A stretch of 64,000 nucleotides of DNA from Uranotaenia lowii (GCF_029784155.1 NC_073693.1:358313825-358377824), one strand, 5' to 3'. Shown: positions 10,991-23,759, numbered from the stretch's first letter. The notes: a model not told the origin generated them from the letters alone. Translations and numbers: made by a program.

Positions 10991-12155
10991 AAATAATCAT
11001 AAAAGTTAAAACCTACTGGTCCAACACTCCCGGAAAACTAGCTCAGCAGCAGGAGACCCCTGAACTGTGTCTCAGGGTCGACCTACTACTAGGTACCCGA
11101 AAGGATCGCGGAACAAAATTTAAAGGGCCAACTGTGATGTTTCTTGCTTAATCAAAAAAAAAAAAAAAGATTATGTTTAGTTGAAGCTGCAAGAATTTAT
11201 TCACTTTAATCTCGAGGGTTTTATTGATTGCAAAAAGTGTGGGTGTGTAGTGTGGTTCAGGGGCACTTCAATTTAATTTTTCAGGAAGTACATACCGTCG
11301 ACGGAATTACTGCTATCGTTGGCGCGCTTTCTGGTTGCTGGTACTGTTCGTTTCTGCTAGTTGCTGGTGGTTCTTGTAACGTGGCTTGCGTAGGTGGTCC
11401 AAAAGGGCGTTTTTGGCCCTCGTAAATTGTTGCAATGGCGTCTTCCCTCCTAGTTTTTATCGGCGGACCACAGCAAGGCCGTATTGGCCGCGCCGAGAGG
11501 GGGTCTCCTTGATGATTAAGGCACTATGGCCTGAGACGTCTCTCCTTAATGTTTATGGCTCCGCAGAACCAGAGAGTCCTTTACGTTTTAAGCATAGGCA
11601 GTCGAGGACCAGCTAGGCCAAATCGTGTGTGCGTGTGAGGTTTCAAGGATTTTCTCGGAAAATTCGATCGAAAATTACAAGGTTCTGAATGATCAGGGAG
11701 TCCTGACCAACTCCTGCCATGAGTTGATTTTACACAAAATTTACACACTCACAACTTGCACACACGAACGACTTATGGCGGAAGCTAGGTCATCTTCATC
11801 TTTGCCTTCTTACAATTTCCTTGGTTTGTTACGCCACCCAATATGGAGGACCATCCCTCCATGTTCATAGTACCATGAATATACACCTTCGCAGAAACCC
11901 GCCTGACTTAATCTAACAAAATATGTTCTTGTGATTATTTTTTTTTAAATTGAATTCTAGCTAATATAAATTTGCTACCCTAGTTCCCTAATTAAATTTA
12001 GCAAATGACACAACAGCTTACACAAAATATTTGGAAACATTGAAAAACATCTAAAGCGTTTTGTAACAACGGTAACAAAGTTGTTGTCTTTTTCATTCAA
12101 TTTTTTTTAGAAATACAAAGTTTTAAACAGCTGTATGCTAAAGTGATATGTGAAA
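10991..12155 (-). mobile_element. Possible LTR-type fragment inserted in repeat A
   Basis: This block separates two segments of repeat A that are about 70 bp apart in the 51 kb copy. It is GC-richer than its surroundings. On the minus strand it opens near 11880 with a TACTATGAACATGGAGGGA-like sequence and closes with two AATAAA signals near 11200-11225 followed by a weak A/T tract. That pattern recalls a retroelement LTR. No second copy, target duplication or pol remnant was found, so the identity is tentative. Confidence 0.3.
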
Positions 12156-12302
12156 GTAACCCGCTTTGAGATGCCTAGATCAATACTGCTGGGTGAGGAC
12201 ATAGGTGATGCATTTTCTAATATAAATTACTGTTAAAAAAGTGCGAAAACTTATACCAAAGCTGTTAGTTATCTTAACTATCATAGTAGTGCAAAAATAA
12301 AG
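12156..12302 (-). repeat. Dispersed repeat family A, segment 1 (minus copy)
   Basis: The minus strand matches 50958-51112 with common blocks CTTTATTTTTGCACTAC, ATAACTAACAG and CTCAAAGCGGG at similar spacing. Identity looks like roughly two thirds. Confidence 0.6.
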
Positions 12303-12449
12303 AAAGTGAAATTTTGCCCAGTTAAAGGCAAGGTGGGTGTATATAGGAGGTGTAACGATATGAGAAACTCCCGATTCAGCCATTTTGATTTGGCTGCTAT
12401 GGAGTTCGTGGAGTTTGGTTACTAACAAAGCCCTCAGCTCGAACAAATT

Positions 12450-12905
12450 TTCCGATGTTTACAAACAAACTCACTGAACCTCACCGCGCTCTGATCTAGT
12501 AACCTTAGTTAAAGGTAACTCTCATTTATTTAGCAATAAATAAAACCGTCCGTAGAGGAAGTGCTGCTGCTGGTGTTTAAGCTGGTATTATTCGTGGGGT
12601 AAAAATCCGAGGATAAATGGTTGCGGCACGTTAGTTTTTCTTCTTCCGGAGACGGGTTCGATCCTTCGAAAACACCCAAGCTAGAATTTGATTGGAAACT
12701 GGAGTGGCAATCAAGGCAGAGGTGGTGATACAAATGCAAGCAAACACTATAATGTACAGTGTAGCCCTGTTGATTTCTTTTCACGCACCACTCCGGGACA
12801 CAAATCGAAACCTACCGATTATAAAAAAAGTGCGAACAATATTAAAACAATCCAAACCGTTGTTTACAAACAAACTCACTGAAACTCACCGCGCTCTCCT
12901 CGCCT
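12450..12905 (+). repeat. Direct repeat pair about 406 bp apart
   Basis: A segment of about 45 bp containing TTTACAAACAAACTCACTGA and CTCACCGCGCTCT occurs at 12453-12497 and again at 12859-12902, differing at only a few sites. The DNA between is unique-looking and slightly GC-rich. It could be a duplicated regulatory segment or a repeat-flanked insertion. Confidence 0.7.
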
Positions 12906-12959
12906 GCTTACTGACAAAGTCAGAGAACCTGGTGAGCTTTTAACCTAGCGCTGTACAAA

Positions 12960-14199
12960 TGTTTAAATCATCACACGGTTAAGTGAGACTACTCAAATTG
13001 GGTTCGTGGTAACACATTAGTGTTGTCAGATATTCTGGGTACGAGTATCAACGTACTCATTCAGAAATGAGTACTTTCCCGGTTAGGAAAGATGATAAGA
13101 GGAGAGCGAGAAAATAGCAACTGCTAATGAGTAGTGTAGTTACAGCACTGATAAACTGATATAACTCTGCACCACATTTCTATCAACCAAAGGTTCGTGT
13201 CTTACCAGCTTAGTATGTGATTAATACACTGGGGCGCTAGCATTCAAAAATTACACCACGTGTTCAAATGACACGTTGAAAAATATATAGAAATTTTATT
13301 ATCTACCTAGCATTTTAAGCCTTCTTCAATTTTTCTGCGTGCGAAAGTATAAGTTGCTATGGTGTTCAATTTTTGTTGTGTTTTCCTCCCAGTGAAAAAA
13401 GGTTCCGAGGGTTGAAATGTATTAGATTCATTGAGCTTGGAAATTTGAGAGAACAAAATTTGAAACGTTAGTACATATGAAAATCAATTTTTCATATTAA
13501 AAAAAAATCTATTCCAATTAATGGGATATTGAAATTTAAAAAATAATTTCCTAGTATAATTAAACTAAAGTTTAACAGTTTTTAACAATTAGTTGTAGCA
13601 AATGAATTAAAGGTATATATTTAAAGACTTTCAAAGCGAAAATTTTCCTTATCTTATTGAGGAAAAAATCACAGTTCTTTAAAAAAGGAGCTTCTGGTGA
13701 ACGATTTAGTCTAGACATTTTATTAGAGAATATACTTTTTAGATCATCTGAAATTTCTTCAAATTTCCCCTTTGGATAAAATTTTCAAAAGATCATACAC
13801 TCTTCTTCAATAAGAATGGAATTGATCCGATACATTGCAACTAAAATTTAAACAAACTGAGTTACAAAACTCTTCATGAAAAATATTTTCGAATTGTCAA
13901 TTAAAAATTGAATGATTTACGTAAAAATAGAAATCTAGCTATTTGTATCATGACATTATCGGGAAACGAAGCTTAGGGAATGATGAGCTAGTTGGTGCCA
14001 GGAGCTCTGGGCGATGAATATTTTTCTACTACGCAGGGGGAGTTATATCAGCATGTATGTAATGACTAGACTGACGAAATATGAATGAAGATAATTATAT
14101 TCCACTACTGAAACCTGCGATATATAACTCATTTCAACAGTTTTGAAGTTAAAATGGTTGGTTATAAATCCTGAACTTATTTAGTGTGAACCCATTCTA
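12960..14199. other. AT-rich intergenic DNA
   Basis: No gene or clear repeat is visible. A short imperfect palindrome built on GAGTAC occurs near 13040-13070. Confidence 0.4.
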
Positions 14200-15000
14200 A
14201 AGGCTATATTGTCCATTTCCCGGCCATTTTAATTCTCCCGTGAATCGGGAAATCTGACGATCTATTTTCCGGGAATTCTCGGGATCCCGGGAAAAATTGA
14301 AATTGAAGATTTCAACACTCTACTGCATACAAAACCCTATCTGTATGGTATTTTTTATTTTTTGAAGTAGTATTATGGCAAAAAATTTCAAACTTTATTG
14401 TGTCACCAAAATTCAATTAGCAATTATAAAACCCAAGACCGAAAAACTAAGTTCTTTAACCGAAAAACTTGACTGATTCTTATTGCAAAAATTTGAAATA
14501 ATTGATAGACATTTTCCACTATCAATAGAAGTTGGTTTGATAAACTTCAGGTTATTCATCAAATCTCGTAAATTTTCAGATAACTATTCTTTTGTTTCTA
14601 AATATGTATTTTTTTCTTGCCGATAATATTGCTACTGTCAACAGTAGTGTTTCATCATTGGAATTGTTTAGTATTTAAGATTCTTCGTCGTTTTTCACTT
14701 CTACACTAAGTTTACGAAGGAAAAAAACATTTTTTATCAAATTCAATGAGGTAACCAGTTCTTAGAAGAGAAAAAAAAATACTTATGTCTAACCCATATA
14801 TCAAGATATAACAATTATTTTCCCTGCTCAATCTGATCTAATTTTCCAATTCAAACCGTGTGAATTTTAATAAATTTAGCACTTTTCATTGATTTCGGGA
14901 ATTTCCGGATTATTTTAGCGTTTTGTGGGATTTGGGAATTTCCGAATTTTTATTATTCCCGGGAATTCTCGGTTGGGAAATCCCGGGTAGGGCAATCTAC
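14200..15000. mobile_element. CCCGGGAATT-type non-autonomous DNA element
   Basis: Clusters of CCCGGGAATTCTCGG-like words occur at both ends (14218-14295 and 14895-14993), around an AT-rich interior. The outermost sequences are inverted relatives (ATTGTCC...TTTCCCGG at left; complement of ATTGCCC...CCCGGG at right). This arrangement is typical of insect hAT-like elements with GGGAATTCCCGG subterminal repeats. I could not define a target duplication, so the limits are approximate. Confidence 0.5.
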
Positions 15001-17355
15001 TCAATACGAGATAGGATTTTTGTGTGTCAAGAATTGAGTTTCAAAAAAAAAAATTTGGAACGCAACATAAAATTCAAAATAGTGAACCTAGTCAAATGAA
15101 ATGTGTTAACACAAAATTCCGCTGGAGGTGAGCCAATTTTCCGACATATTTTTTAACACTTATTTTCAAACATTTTTTTAGAACAAGCAATTTTCCGTTG
15201 CTACAGTAGATTCATTGCTTAAACTGTAAATCTCCATGGGAGGGAAGGGGGATTATACCCCTTAGACCCCGTGAAAAACAAGTTAAAATAACAACTTTTG
15301 AAAAAAAAAACAATAAACACATCATCTCTATTGCACTTTTAAATTCTAGTTGCAGCTTTCAATCAAAAGAGGTTTCATCTGATGATGAAATTTGTTGTTG
15401 AATTATGTTCAAATAAATCGAAACTGAAATATTTTGAAGCAATTTTATCAATTTTGAGAGCAAAACATTCATTGCTTAAGCTAAAAATTAAATACCTTTT
15501 GTAGGGAAAAAAATCATTCGAATCATGAGATGTACAAAGATGTTGCTTTTAAAACTGTGTACACATAAGATTAAACCCTTCCGGCGATATTCCTCCTCTA
15601 ATCGTTATCAGAGGTGTGCACTTTTCCCCAGCAAATTTCCATTTTTCAAAGCAGGATCTCAAATCCCTGTTTTTATGGTTCGGTACATACATACATTTAT
15701 AGTACCTTCGTACTTCGTTCGGGAATATCGAACGCAGCCTCCGATGATAATCCTCGCCCAGTTAACAGGAAACACTGCAGCTTCTCTCATTTTTGCCAAT
15801 ATATAGTATGACAATTTTTAGTCCTACGAAGAAAATGCATGCTGGAGAAGGGGAAAATGTGTGAAAAGTGCTACCTACCCTCAACGCGAATATGTGTCTG
15901 ATGTAATCTGCTTAAGCTGCAATAAGGCAAACATTTGCTTATGCGCCGCCCTCAGGAGAAACCACATTTGGTCCAAAGTTTTCCGCAAGGTTCAGTTTTT
16001 TTCGTATTCATTTTACATTAGGATACCCATCGATACCTGCTGGAGGGGGAATGATGGTTGTGTTAAAGTATTGGAAACAAAAAACGATGATGGGAAGGAA
16101 AAAAGTATCCGGGAGAGACATTTCACCAGCACCTTGATATGCCAGAGGAACCGGAAGGAGCAAAATCTTTCGACTTTTCGATAAAATCTTTACCGTTATC
16201 GTGTACCGGTGGCAGCACTCAACATTGCATCAAGTTTAAGGGAGGTGGGGAGACAATGATGGCAAATATTTTTAAGAATATCCTACAAATGTCTTTTTAA
16301 CGGTTTTATTTTTAAAACAACGCAAAGCGTAAAATTAAACTTTGACCAGATATTAAATTAAATAGTTTTAAACTAAGTAATCTAATTCTTCAAAATTTTC
16401 TTCAAATAGTTTTTCCAATTCCCTCAAGGTTGGCAACTTGGCCATCCCAACTTCCGTTGCCAATGTTTCTTTCACATGTTTGCTGAAAAGTTGAGCTGAT
16501 AATGTTACACATCTGTGCTAAAAGGAAGGTGCCGATGGCATCAAAATCTGGTGGCACAAGTCGGTCGTCCAGGTTCGATGGCTTTGAGATGATGGATTTT
16601 ATTCCGGATTAAAAATAACAGGCTTAGGATGTGTGACGACGATGACGATGGTATAGACATTTTCAATCTGAAAGACAAAGGTTGTTAAAACAATGTGTTT
16701 GGTTTTTTTTTATAAATCAACTACGTCAAATATATTTTTTTCAAACATAATCTGATCGACAAATTATGAAAACTGGCGTTCTCACAAATAAAAAAAAAAC
16801 ACTCAATTCATCCTGCAACCTGACCGATAAAAAATAACATTTTTCAAGAAAACTTTGCATTATTTTTTTCACTTTCCAGGTTTTAGGACAAAAACAATTG
16901 AAATTGACGGAACGCCATAATCTTTATTGTAAATGTTCTCAATTATTTATAAACGCAATCGTTGTTCGAGTTTTACCTCTCAGTTACTTCCAGAATATCC
17001 AACCGTCTTCTGATTTCAACCATCTCGTAGAAAAAACTGGATGTAGAAAGTAAACAAATTTTCTCAATCCCCTTTTTGATTGAAACAGAAACAAACGCAA
17101 AGATGAATGAAATATACACTACCGGAAGGCTGCTTGACGGGTTGATCCAGAACCGAATAAAACGAACCACCAGCACAGTTTAGATTCTCACAAGTATCCC
17201 GAAATATGAAGTAAAGAGAAACATGTCAAAAAATTCGTGTAGAACACTGATGCCGAAAATTGTACGTGACGTTAATAAGCAAATTTCCTCAAGTGTTTTC
17301 CCCTACACATCTTTTAGTCTTTTTCCGTGCCATGGCCTGCTTTCCAGCTATGTAG
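15001..17355. other. Mostly unclassified DNA with a GC-richer block
   Basis: AT-rich to about 15500. From 15520 to 16200 and 16400 to 17200 the sequence is more balanced and looks single-copy, with overlapping short frames on both strands and no known domain. Confidence 0.35.
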
Positions 17356-17667
17356 GGCCACAGTCGAAATTTTTCGCGACCGCACAATTTTTGTGGGTTG
17401 GTTGCTTGGATTGTTTCACCGGAAGAAATGATACTGACAGCAGAAGAGGGCGTACGAATGGCAGTTTTCCTAGAGTGGAAATCTGCATCAGCAACGGAAT
17501 TCAAAATAAACAACAGTCAGTGGCAAAGTGCCTCGAGAATCGAAGATTTGTACCGTCGAAAATGGAATCAGCTAGCAAAACAATGCCAACGACTTGTTCT
17601 ATGGGGAGAAGACTTTCTCAAAATAGCAAAACAACTGACAGCAAATGTCACTGCCCTGGAAAAGTGA
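17356..17667 (+). CDS. Possible coding fragment or exon, unknown
   Basis: A frame of about 103 codons runs from a stop at 17353-17355 to a TGA after 17664. Its last 65 residues are charged and helix-like (NNSQWQSASRIEDLYRRKWN, then LAKQCQRLVLWGEDFLKIAK), with a more protein-like composition than the surrounding frames. I do not recognise the family. There is no good ATG and no obvious splice acceptor, and another frame over the same DNA is also open. It could be a terminal exon, a retrogene remnant or chance. Confidence 0.2.
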   Translation, partial: GHSRNFSRPHNFCGLVAWIVSPEEMILTAEEGVRMAVFLEWKSASATEFKINNSQWQSASRIEDLYRRKWNQLAKQCQRLVLWGEDFLKIAKQLTANVTALEK

Positions 17668-17816
17668 CAGCGATTTCTTCGTTGCGGTGAAATCAATCTC
17701 AAACCTACTCAAAACTCAAAAGGGACATATCAATATCAAGTGATAATTGAAAGTTGATAAAAGTCTCGTCATAGACAAGTTTTTTAAAAATATTTAACAG
17801 TTCGACCAAATTTGTA

Positions 17817-18345
17817 ATTTTTTGACAATTTTGACAATTTTGACAATTTTGACAATTTGACAATTTTGACAATTTTGACAATTTTGACAATTTTGACAAT
17901 TTTGACAATTTTGACAATTTTGACAATTTTGACAATTTGACAATTTTGACAATTTTGACAATTTTGACAATTTTGACAATTTTGACAATTTTGACATTTT
18001 TGACAATTTTGACAATTTTGACAATTTTGACAATTTTGACAATTTCGACAATTTTGACAATTTTGACAATTTTTACAATTTTGACAATTTTGACAATTTT
18101 GACAATTTTGACAATTTTGACAATTTTGACAATTTTGACAATTTTGACAATTTTGACAATTTTGACAATTTTGACAATTTTGACAATTTTGACATTTTTG
18201 ACAATTTTGACAATTTTGACAATTTTGACAATTTTGACAATTTTGACAATTTTGACAATTTTAACAATTTTGACAATTTTGACAATTTTGACAATAAGGA
18301 CAATTTTGACAATTTTGACAATTTTGACGATTTTGACGATTTTGA
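17817..18345 (+). repeat. 9 bp minisatellite, TTTTGACAA type
   Basis: About 58 tandem copies of TTTTGACAA, with scattered one-base variants (TTTTGACATT, TTTCGACAA, TTTTTACAA, TTTTAACAA) and two units shortened by one T near 17857 and 17935. A break (acaataagga) lies at 18291-18300. The last units change to TTTTGACGA before the junction. Confidence 0.97.
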
Positions 18346-19545
18346 CATTTGTGTCATTTTTATCATTTTTATCATTTTTGTCATTTCTATCATTTTTGGC
18401 ATTTTTGTCATTTTTGTCATTTTTGTCATTTTTGTCATTTTTGTCATTTTTGTCATTTTTGTCATTTTTGTCATTTTTGTCATTTTTGTCATTTTTGTCA
18501 TTTTTGTCATTTTTGTCATTTTTGTCATTTTTGTCATTTTTGTCATTTTTGTCATTTTTGTCATTTTTGTCATTTTTGTCATTTTTGTCATTTTTGTCAT
18601 TTTTGTCATTTTTGTCATTTTTGTCATTTTTGTCATTTTTGTCATTTTTGTCATTTTTGTCATTTTTGTCATTTTTGTCATTTTTGTCATTTTTGTCATT
18701 TTTGTCATTTTTGTCATTTTTGTCATTTTTGTCATTTTTGTCATTTTTGTCATTTTTGTCATTTTTGTCATTTTTGTCATTTTTGTCATTTTTGTCATTT
18801 TTGTCATTTTTGTCATTTTTGTCATTTTTGTCATTTTTGCCATTTTTGTCATTTTTGTCATTTTTGTCATTTTTGTCATTTTTGTCATTTTTGTCATTTT
18901 TGTCATTTTTGTCATTTTTGTCATTTTTGTCATTTTTGTCATTTTTGTCATTTTTGTCATTTTTGTCATTTTTGTCATTTTTGTCATTTTTGTCATTTTT
19001 GTCATTTTTGTCATTTTTGTCATTTTTGTCATTTTTGTCATTTTTGTCATTTTTGTCATTTTTGTCATTTTTGTCATTTTTGTCATTTTTGTCATTTTTG
19101 TCATTTTTGTCATTTTTGTCATTTTTGTCATTTTTGTCATTTTTGTCATTTTTGTCATTTTTGTCATTTTTGTCATTTTTGTCATTTTTGTCATTTTTGT
19201 CATTTTTGTCATTTTTGTCATTTTTGTCATTTTTGTCATTTTTGTCATTTTTGTCATTTTTGTCATTTTTGTCATTTTTGTCATTTTTGTCATTTTTGTC
19301 ATTTTTGTCATTTTTGTCATTTTTGTCATTTTTGTCATTTTTGTCATTTTTGTCATTTTTGTCATTTTTGTCATTTTTGTCATTTTTGTCATTTTTGTCA
19401 TTTTTGTCATTTTTGTCATTTTTGTCATTTTTGTCATTTTTTTCATTTTTGTCATTTTTGTCATTTTTGTCATTTTTTTCATTTTTGTCATTTTTGTCAT
19501 TTTTGTCATTTTTGTCATTTTTGTCATTTTTGTCATTTTTTTCGT
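18346..19545 (+). repeat. 9 bp minisatellite, TTTTTGTCA type (array 1b)
   Basis: About 132 tandem copies of TTTTTGTCA. The first units are diverse (TTTTTATCA, TTTCTATCA, TTTTTGGCA). The middle is almost uniform, with one TTTTTGCCA near 18840. TTTTTTTCA variants return near 19440, 19476 and 19539. Because 9 is a multiple of three and the unit lacks stops in five of six frames, very long open frames cross it; they are artefacts of the repeat. Confidence 0.98.
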
Positions 19546-20830
19546 TTTTGCTTCTACATTTTTAAATTTTTTGTCTGTTTTGTGTCATTCTTGAAATTTT
19601 AAATTGATTTTTGTAAAGTTTGCCTCAAGCTCGAAATTTTAATCCTGTCTTAGCTGAGTGGAAAAAGTGCTTGAAACTGATTAAGTTGCATTCCTTTCCA
19701 GTTGGATGAAATCGCTCAAACACCACAAGCCCGGATGCATCCGTCTCATTTGTTGGGATTCGGTTTGGGAAAAAGCTGGAAAATTGCATCCGACAGCAAA
19801 CGTCTGGCGGCATTAGTTGGCACACATGTTCGGCAGATTTTTTTTCCTTTTATTTTCAGACCGTATTTCTTCTGCTAGTACTACTGCCCTGATTGCATCA
19901 ATTTGGACTGAAAATTGTTCCATTAAAGAGTTGAGCTCTTGTGTGCTGCTTCCGAAACGATTTCTCAATTCAAAGAATGCTCCCTTTTGAACAGAACTTC
20001 TCCCAAGACGATTTGTCGAATCGTTCGTCGCTGCTGTGATTTCGGAAAATTCCGAGCTTCAGAAATTTGGATAACTTCCCCAGATACTCGGAAAGCGGGC
20101 CAAATCCATTGATTCGAATTTGAGTCCCATTTTGGGGTGGAAAGAATTTCCGACGAAGCTAGATATTTAATTTCGACCGAAATGGTGCTGGTTTTATTTT
20201 TTTTTCACCCTCTCTAGCCTGTTGTATCGATAGGGTGTGTTGTTTGGAGTCGATGGGTTTGGAGTCTGGGTGGGTGCAAAGGAACTTTCCCCTGAATTCG
20301 AACCGACCGGGGAGGGTTTTCAAATCCCAAAAAGGAAACGGAAACACCGAGGCCAACCTTGATGTTGTGGAAAAGTTATTTGGAAACTTTGGTTTTCCGT
20401 TTTGGTGCTTTGGAAAAAATTAACACACACAAACACACTTTCTCTGTTAACAATAGAGAGCAAACTATTTGTAATGTACCAATGAAAGAATGAGATGGGT
20501 TTGTTCTATCCAACTATCTAAGCCATAGAGCTGTTTTAGTTCTTGATCCTAAATGAAATGAAATTAACAGCTATTTCACATGCTCTTGTTTGCAAGAAGT
20601 AGGTACTTCAACAAGAAAAAAACATCCATATTCTTACAAACTTCATAAACTTAGAAATACTGTGAAATCGTCATTGGTTCATATATCAAAATATGTTCTG
20701 ACTTCAGAAGACTCAGCGAGTCTCGACAAAATATGCGCTCTAGCAGGGTTGCCAACAACTTCTTCCATGTTTAACAAGTTCCACTCATCTTCACTTTTAT
20801 TTGATTATTCCTGCACATTACGATGGCCCT
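19546..20830. other. Unclassified, GC-richer single-copy-looking block
   Basis: After the array, 19620-20430 has mixed composition with short frames on both strands and no recognised domain. From 20430 the DNA is AT-rich. Confidence 0.35.
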
Positions 20831-21096
20831 TAGCTGGCCGGTCTTCGACCAGACCGAACTGAGCGCCATTGGAAATTTTAAAAACAACAGAAACTAAATC
20901 TCGAGTTATTCATATCCTAGATTGCAAAACCGAATACGAATGACTAAAATGAATTCTTTGAATTATAAACTATTGATTCTAGCTCATAAACATCAAAGAA
21001 TTAGTTTCTAGATGAAAATATTTGAACATGAAGTTCAAGTGTCTCGAAAAAATGCTGATGGCGTTCAGTTCGGTCTGGTCGAATCCCGACCAGCTA
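20831..21096. mobile_element. TA-flanked MITE (Tc1/mariner-like)
   Basis: Imperfect inverted ends of about 34 bp, GCTGGCCGGTCTTCGACCAG... (from 20833) and the complement of ...CTGGTCGAATCCCGACCAGC (to 21094), bound a 262 bp element. TA dinucleotides flank both ends (20831-20832, 21095-21096), as expected for Tc1/mariner target duplication. It has no coding capacity. Each end also contains an internal TCGACCAGA-type half-palindrome. Confidence 0.7.
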
Positions 21097-22409
21097 TATG
21101 GAGGATTTTAAAATACGGTGGTCAAATCGTGCCCAAAATATTTGAACTGCTAGTGGAGAGATATTTTGAATAATTTTTGTAATGGGCAGCAAAACGAAAC
21201 CTTTAGCGGTCACCTGGCAGGTTTCCAGCCAGAAACTTTCCGTTGACAAGTCTCGCCTGTATTTTCCGGAGACAAACAAGGAGAAAAATATTAAAAAAAT
21301 AGATGTCTAGCACTTGAAGAGGCTTTGTGGAAACTGTGATTTGCACTCAGTGTTTCATAACGATTGACACGATGAATGGACAAAAATACAAAGAAAACTG
21401 CCTCCAAATGCAACTGTTTTCCCTGCAAAGCACTTCAAAAGGTCCCATAAAGTTTATACTCTATTCTAGATGTATCTGGCATCGTGCCATTATGCAAAAC
21501 AGTGATGGAGTGATAAAAATTCAAACAGTTGTTTTTGTGCCGAAGGAGGACAATCAGCTATATTCGTTATAACATCAACCAAATCAAAATTTTTGAATAA
21601 TTTTGAAGGAAACAGAAAACGTAATCAAAAATCGCCTTGATTTGAAAAAATGGTTGGTTCATAGTATGAATTATAGATGGCGCACGTGTTGTCCAAAAAT
21701 CAAAATCGAAAAACTTCTTCATGGGACGCTATCTCAAAAACCACTTGAAAGAACATCACAAAAATTTGCACATGTGAACATAAAATTACCAGGTAACTTT
21801 ATTCACAAAACAAAGTGTTGCATTTTTTTTTTAATACACTTCTTAACCGAGGAGTGTCAAATTGACACTCATGGTTTGATTAGAGAGTTTTTTCCAGAGT
21901 TTTTTGGGTGCGTTCATTAAAATAGTAGGGGAGTATGGGGTATTTTGGGCCACTTTTTTTTTTCTTTTTTTCATAAATTATTTATTATAAAAGATAAAAT
22001 AAAAAAAAAATTTAAAGGAAATATAGGTATTCAAAATTTTCATTTTCAATATATTTTTGATATGTAGTCTTGCTAAAAAAGTGCACAAATTTATTCAATG
22101 AATTTTCACTTATTTTTAATAGTTATCTCGAAACCAAGAGCAGACAAAAAAAACTTAATGAATATTTGAAATTTGCACCTCAAAATTTATCAAAATTAGC
22201 TCTTCCGTCCTTTGCACCTAAGAAATTTTAGGATTTTGTTGAATTGTGCTATTTATTGCGAGCGTGCACTTATCTTGGTTCTAAAGTTTTATACATACAA
22301 CTTCATCATATGTTCTAATAATTTCTGAAACTGCTCTCTAATCGACAATGTTATTCGATGATCAAGATTCAATCTCAAGACACTTGGCCTAGAAGACAAA
22401 GATACTATC
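21097..22409. other. AT-rich intergenic DNA
   Basis: No gene found. A short GTGTCAAATTGACAC palindrome lies near 21853-21867, and a GTATGGGGTATTTTGGGCCA string lies near 21933. Otherwise featureless. Confidence 0.4.
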
Positions 22410-23759
22410 ATCTACGCCAGGGATGAGCAACGAGCGGCCGGCGAAGCTTATCACAAATTAAATATATTTCACGATATTTTTTCTACGATTTATTGTTAAT
22501 TATCATAAAATAGCAGTCCCTATTAAAAAAAATGATATACCAATAACTTGATATGTATGTACATCAGTTGTTTGCATTTGCATTTGTCCCATAATCCTCC
22601 AGATTGTTGACTTTTTCGTAGAATTTAAGCTTTTTTTAAAAATTAAATTAAAAGCATAGATGCAATATTATTTATTGAAAAAACGTAATATTAAGTTAGT
22701 TAATTATTATTTTTCATTTTAAGCAAAGTTCAAATTGTATGATGAAATTTAATATTTTTGTTCTTGATTAATGCCGGAAATAAGAAAAAAATATAATTAA
22801 GGCTGGGTGAACGATTAAAGTTTTCTCATCGTCATGACTCAGCGAAATTCTGATTTCTCGACAAAAACAATATCTGTAATTCTGTGATTCAACCCAAAAA
22901 GTTTATAACGATTACACAGGGGAACAGCATTTTTGGTGCCTATGTTTCAATAAATAATTTTTTAATATTTTGGCGTCCTGAATTCAAAAAAATTCACAGA
23001 TTTTGTGTTTAACTTCTAGTTTCGGTCATATGGCGGATGGAAATTATTTAATTGATCAGTTTTGGGTACAATCGATCTTTCATAATTGATAAACCAATAA
23101 TCTTAGATAAAACCCAAAAGCTATTTTTCAATCAATTAAACACCATTAATTCAATCACGGAATTAGATTGGGAAAGTTAATCATTGAGTCAATCAGTATA
23201 TGTATTTTACATTGTTGTCAAAAAGTACACAAATTGAATAACTAATTTTTTACCTATTTTTTAAAGTTATCTCAAGAACTTGACCTTGCACATTAATGTA
23301 TTGAAAAATCAATTTTGAGATTCATTTCATATTGGAAAATGTGAATGTGTTTCGTCTTGTGATATATATGATGCTAGTTTCAGATTTTTTTTATGATAAA
23401 AGATTGTAGCGACCCACCACACTCCCCCACACCAAAAGGCTCGATTGAGCCCCCTGGTAATGGACGCTACTGTTCTCAGCACGTCTGGCAGCAATTGGAC
23501 AAAGAAATATTAAACTAAAAACGCGAGCAAAATTTTACTTATGCTGAGAACTCAAAAAGGTAATAATCTAGTGCGAGGAAAGGTGACGATACTAATTTAA
23601 CTAAATTACAACTATGAATCTCAATGGAAAGAGATTTCCTTTTAAGAGATTCACTTTCAATTATACAAAAAAAAATTTTTTTTAAACATTCTACATCTAA
23701 ACTAACGCTAACGGATTAACGCTACAAATTGAAAAATTCTTAAGACTAGCTTTGCTCGA

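Noticed and set aside
13040..13070. GAGTAC-based palindrome
   Set aside because: Imperfect and short, with no supporting context.
17937..19602. Long open frames across the first 9 bp array
   Set aside because: Same reason; the flanking parts of these frames are short and unlike known proteins.
21853..21867. GTGTCAAATTGACAC palindrome as a regulatory operator
   Set aside because: Too short and isolated to assign a function.
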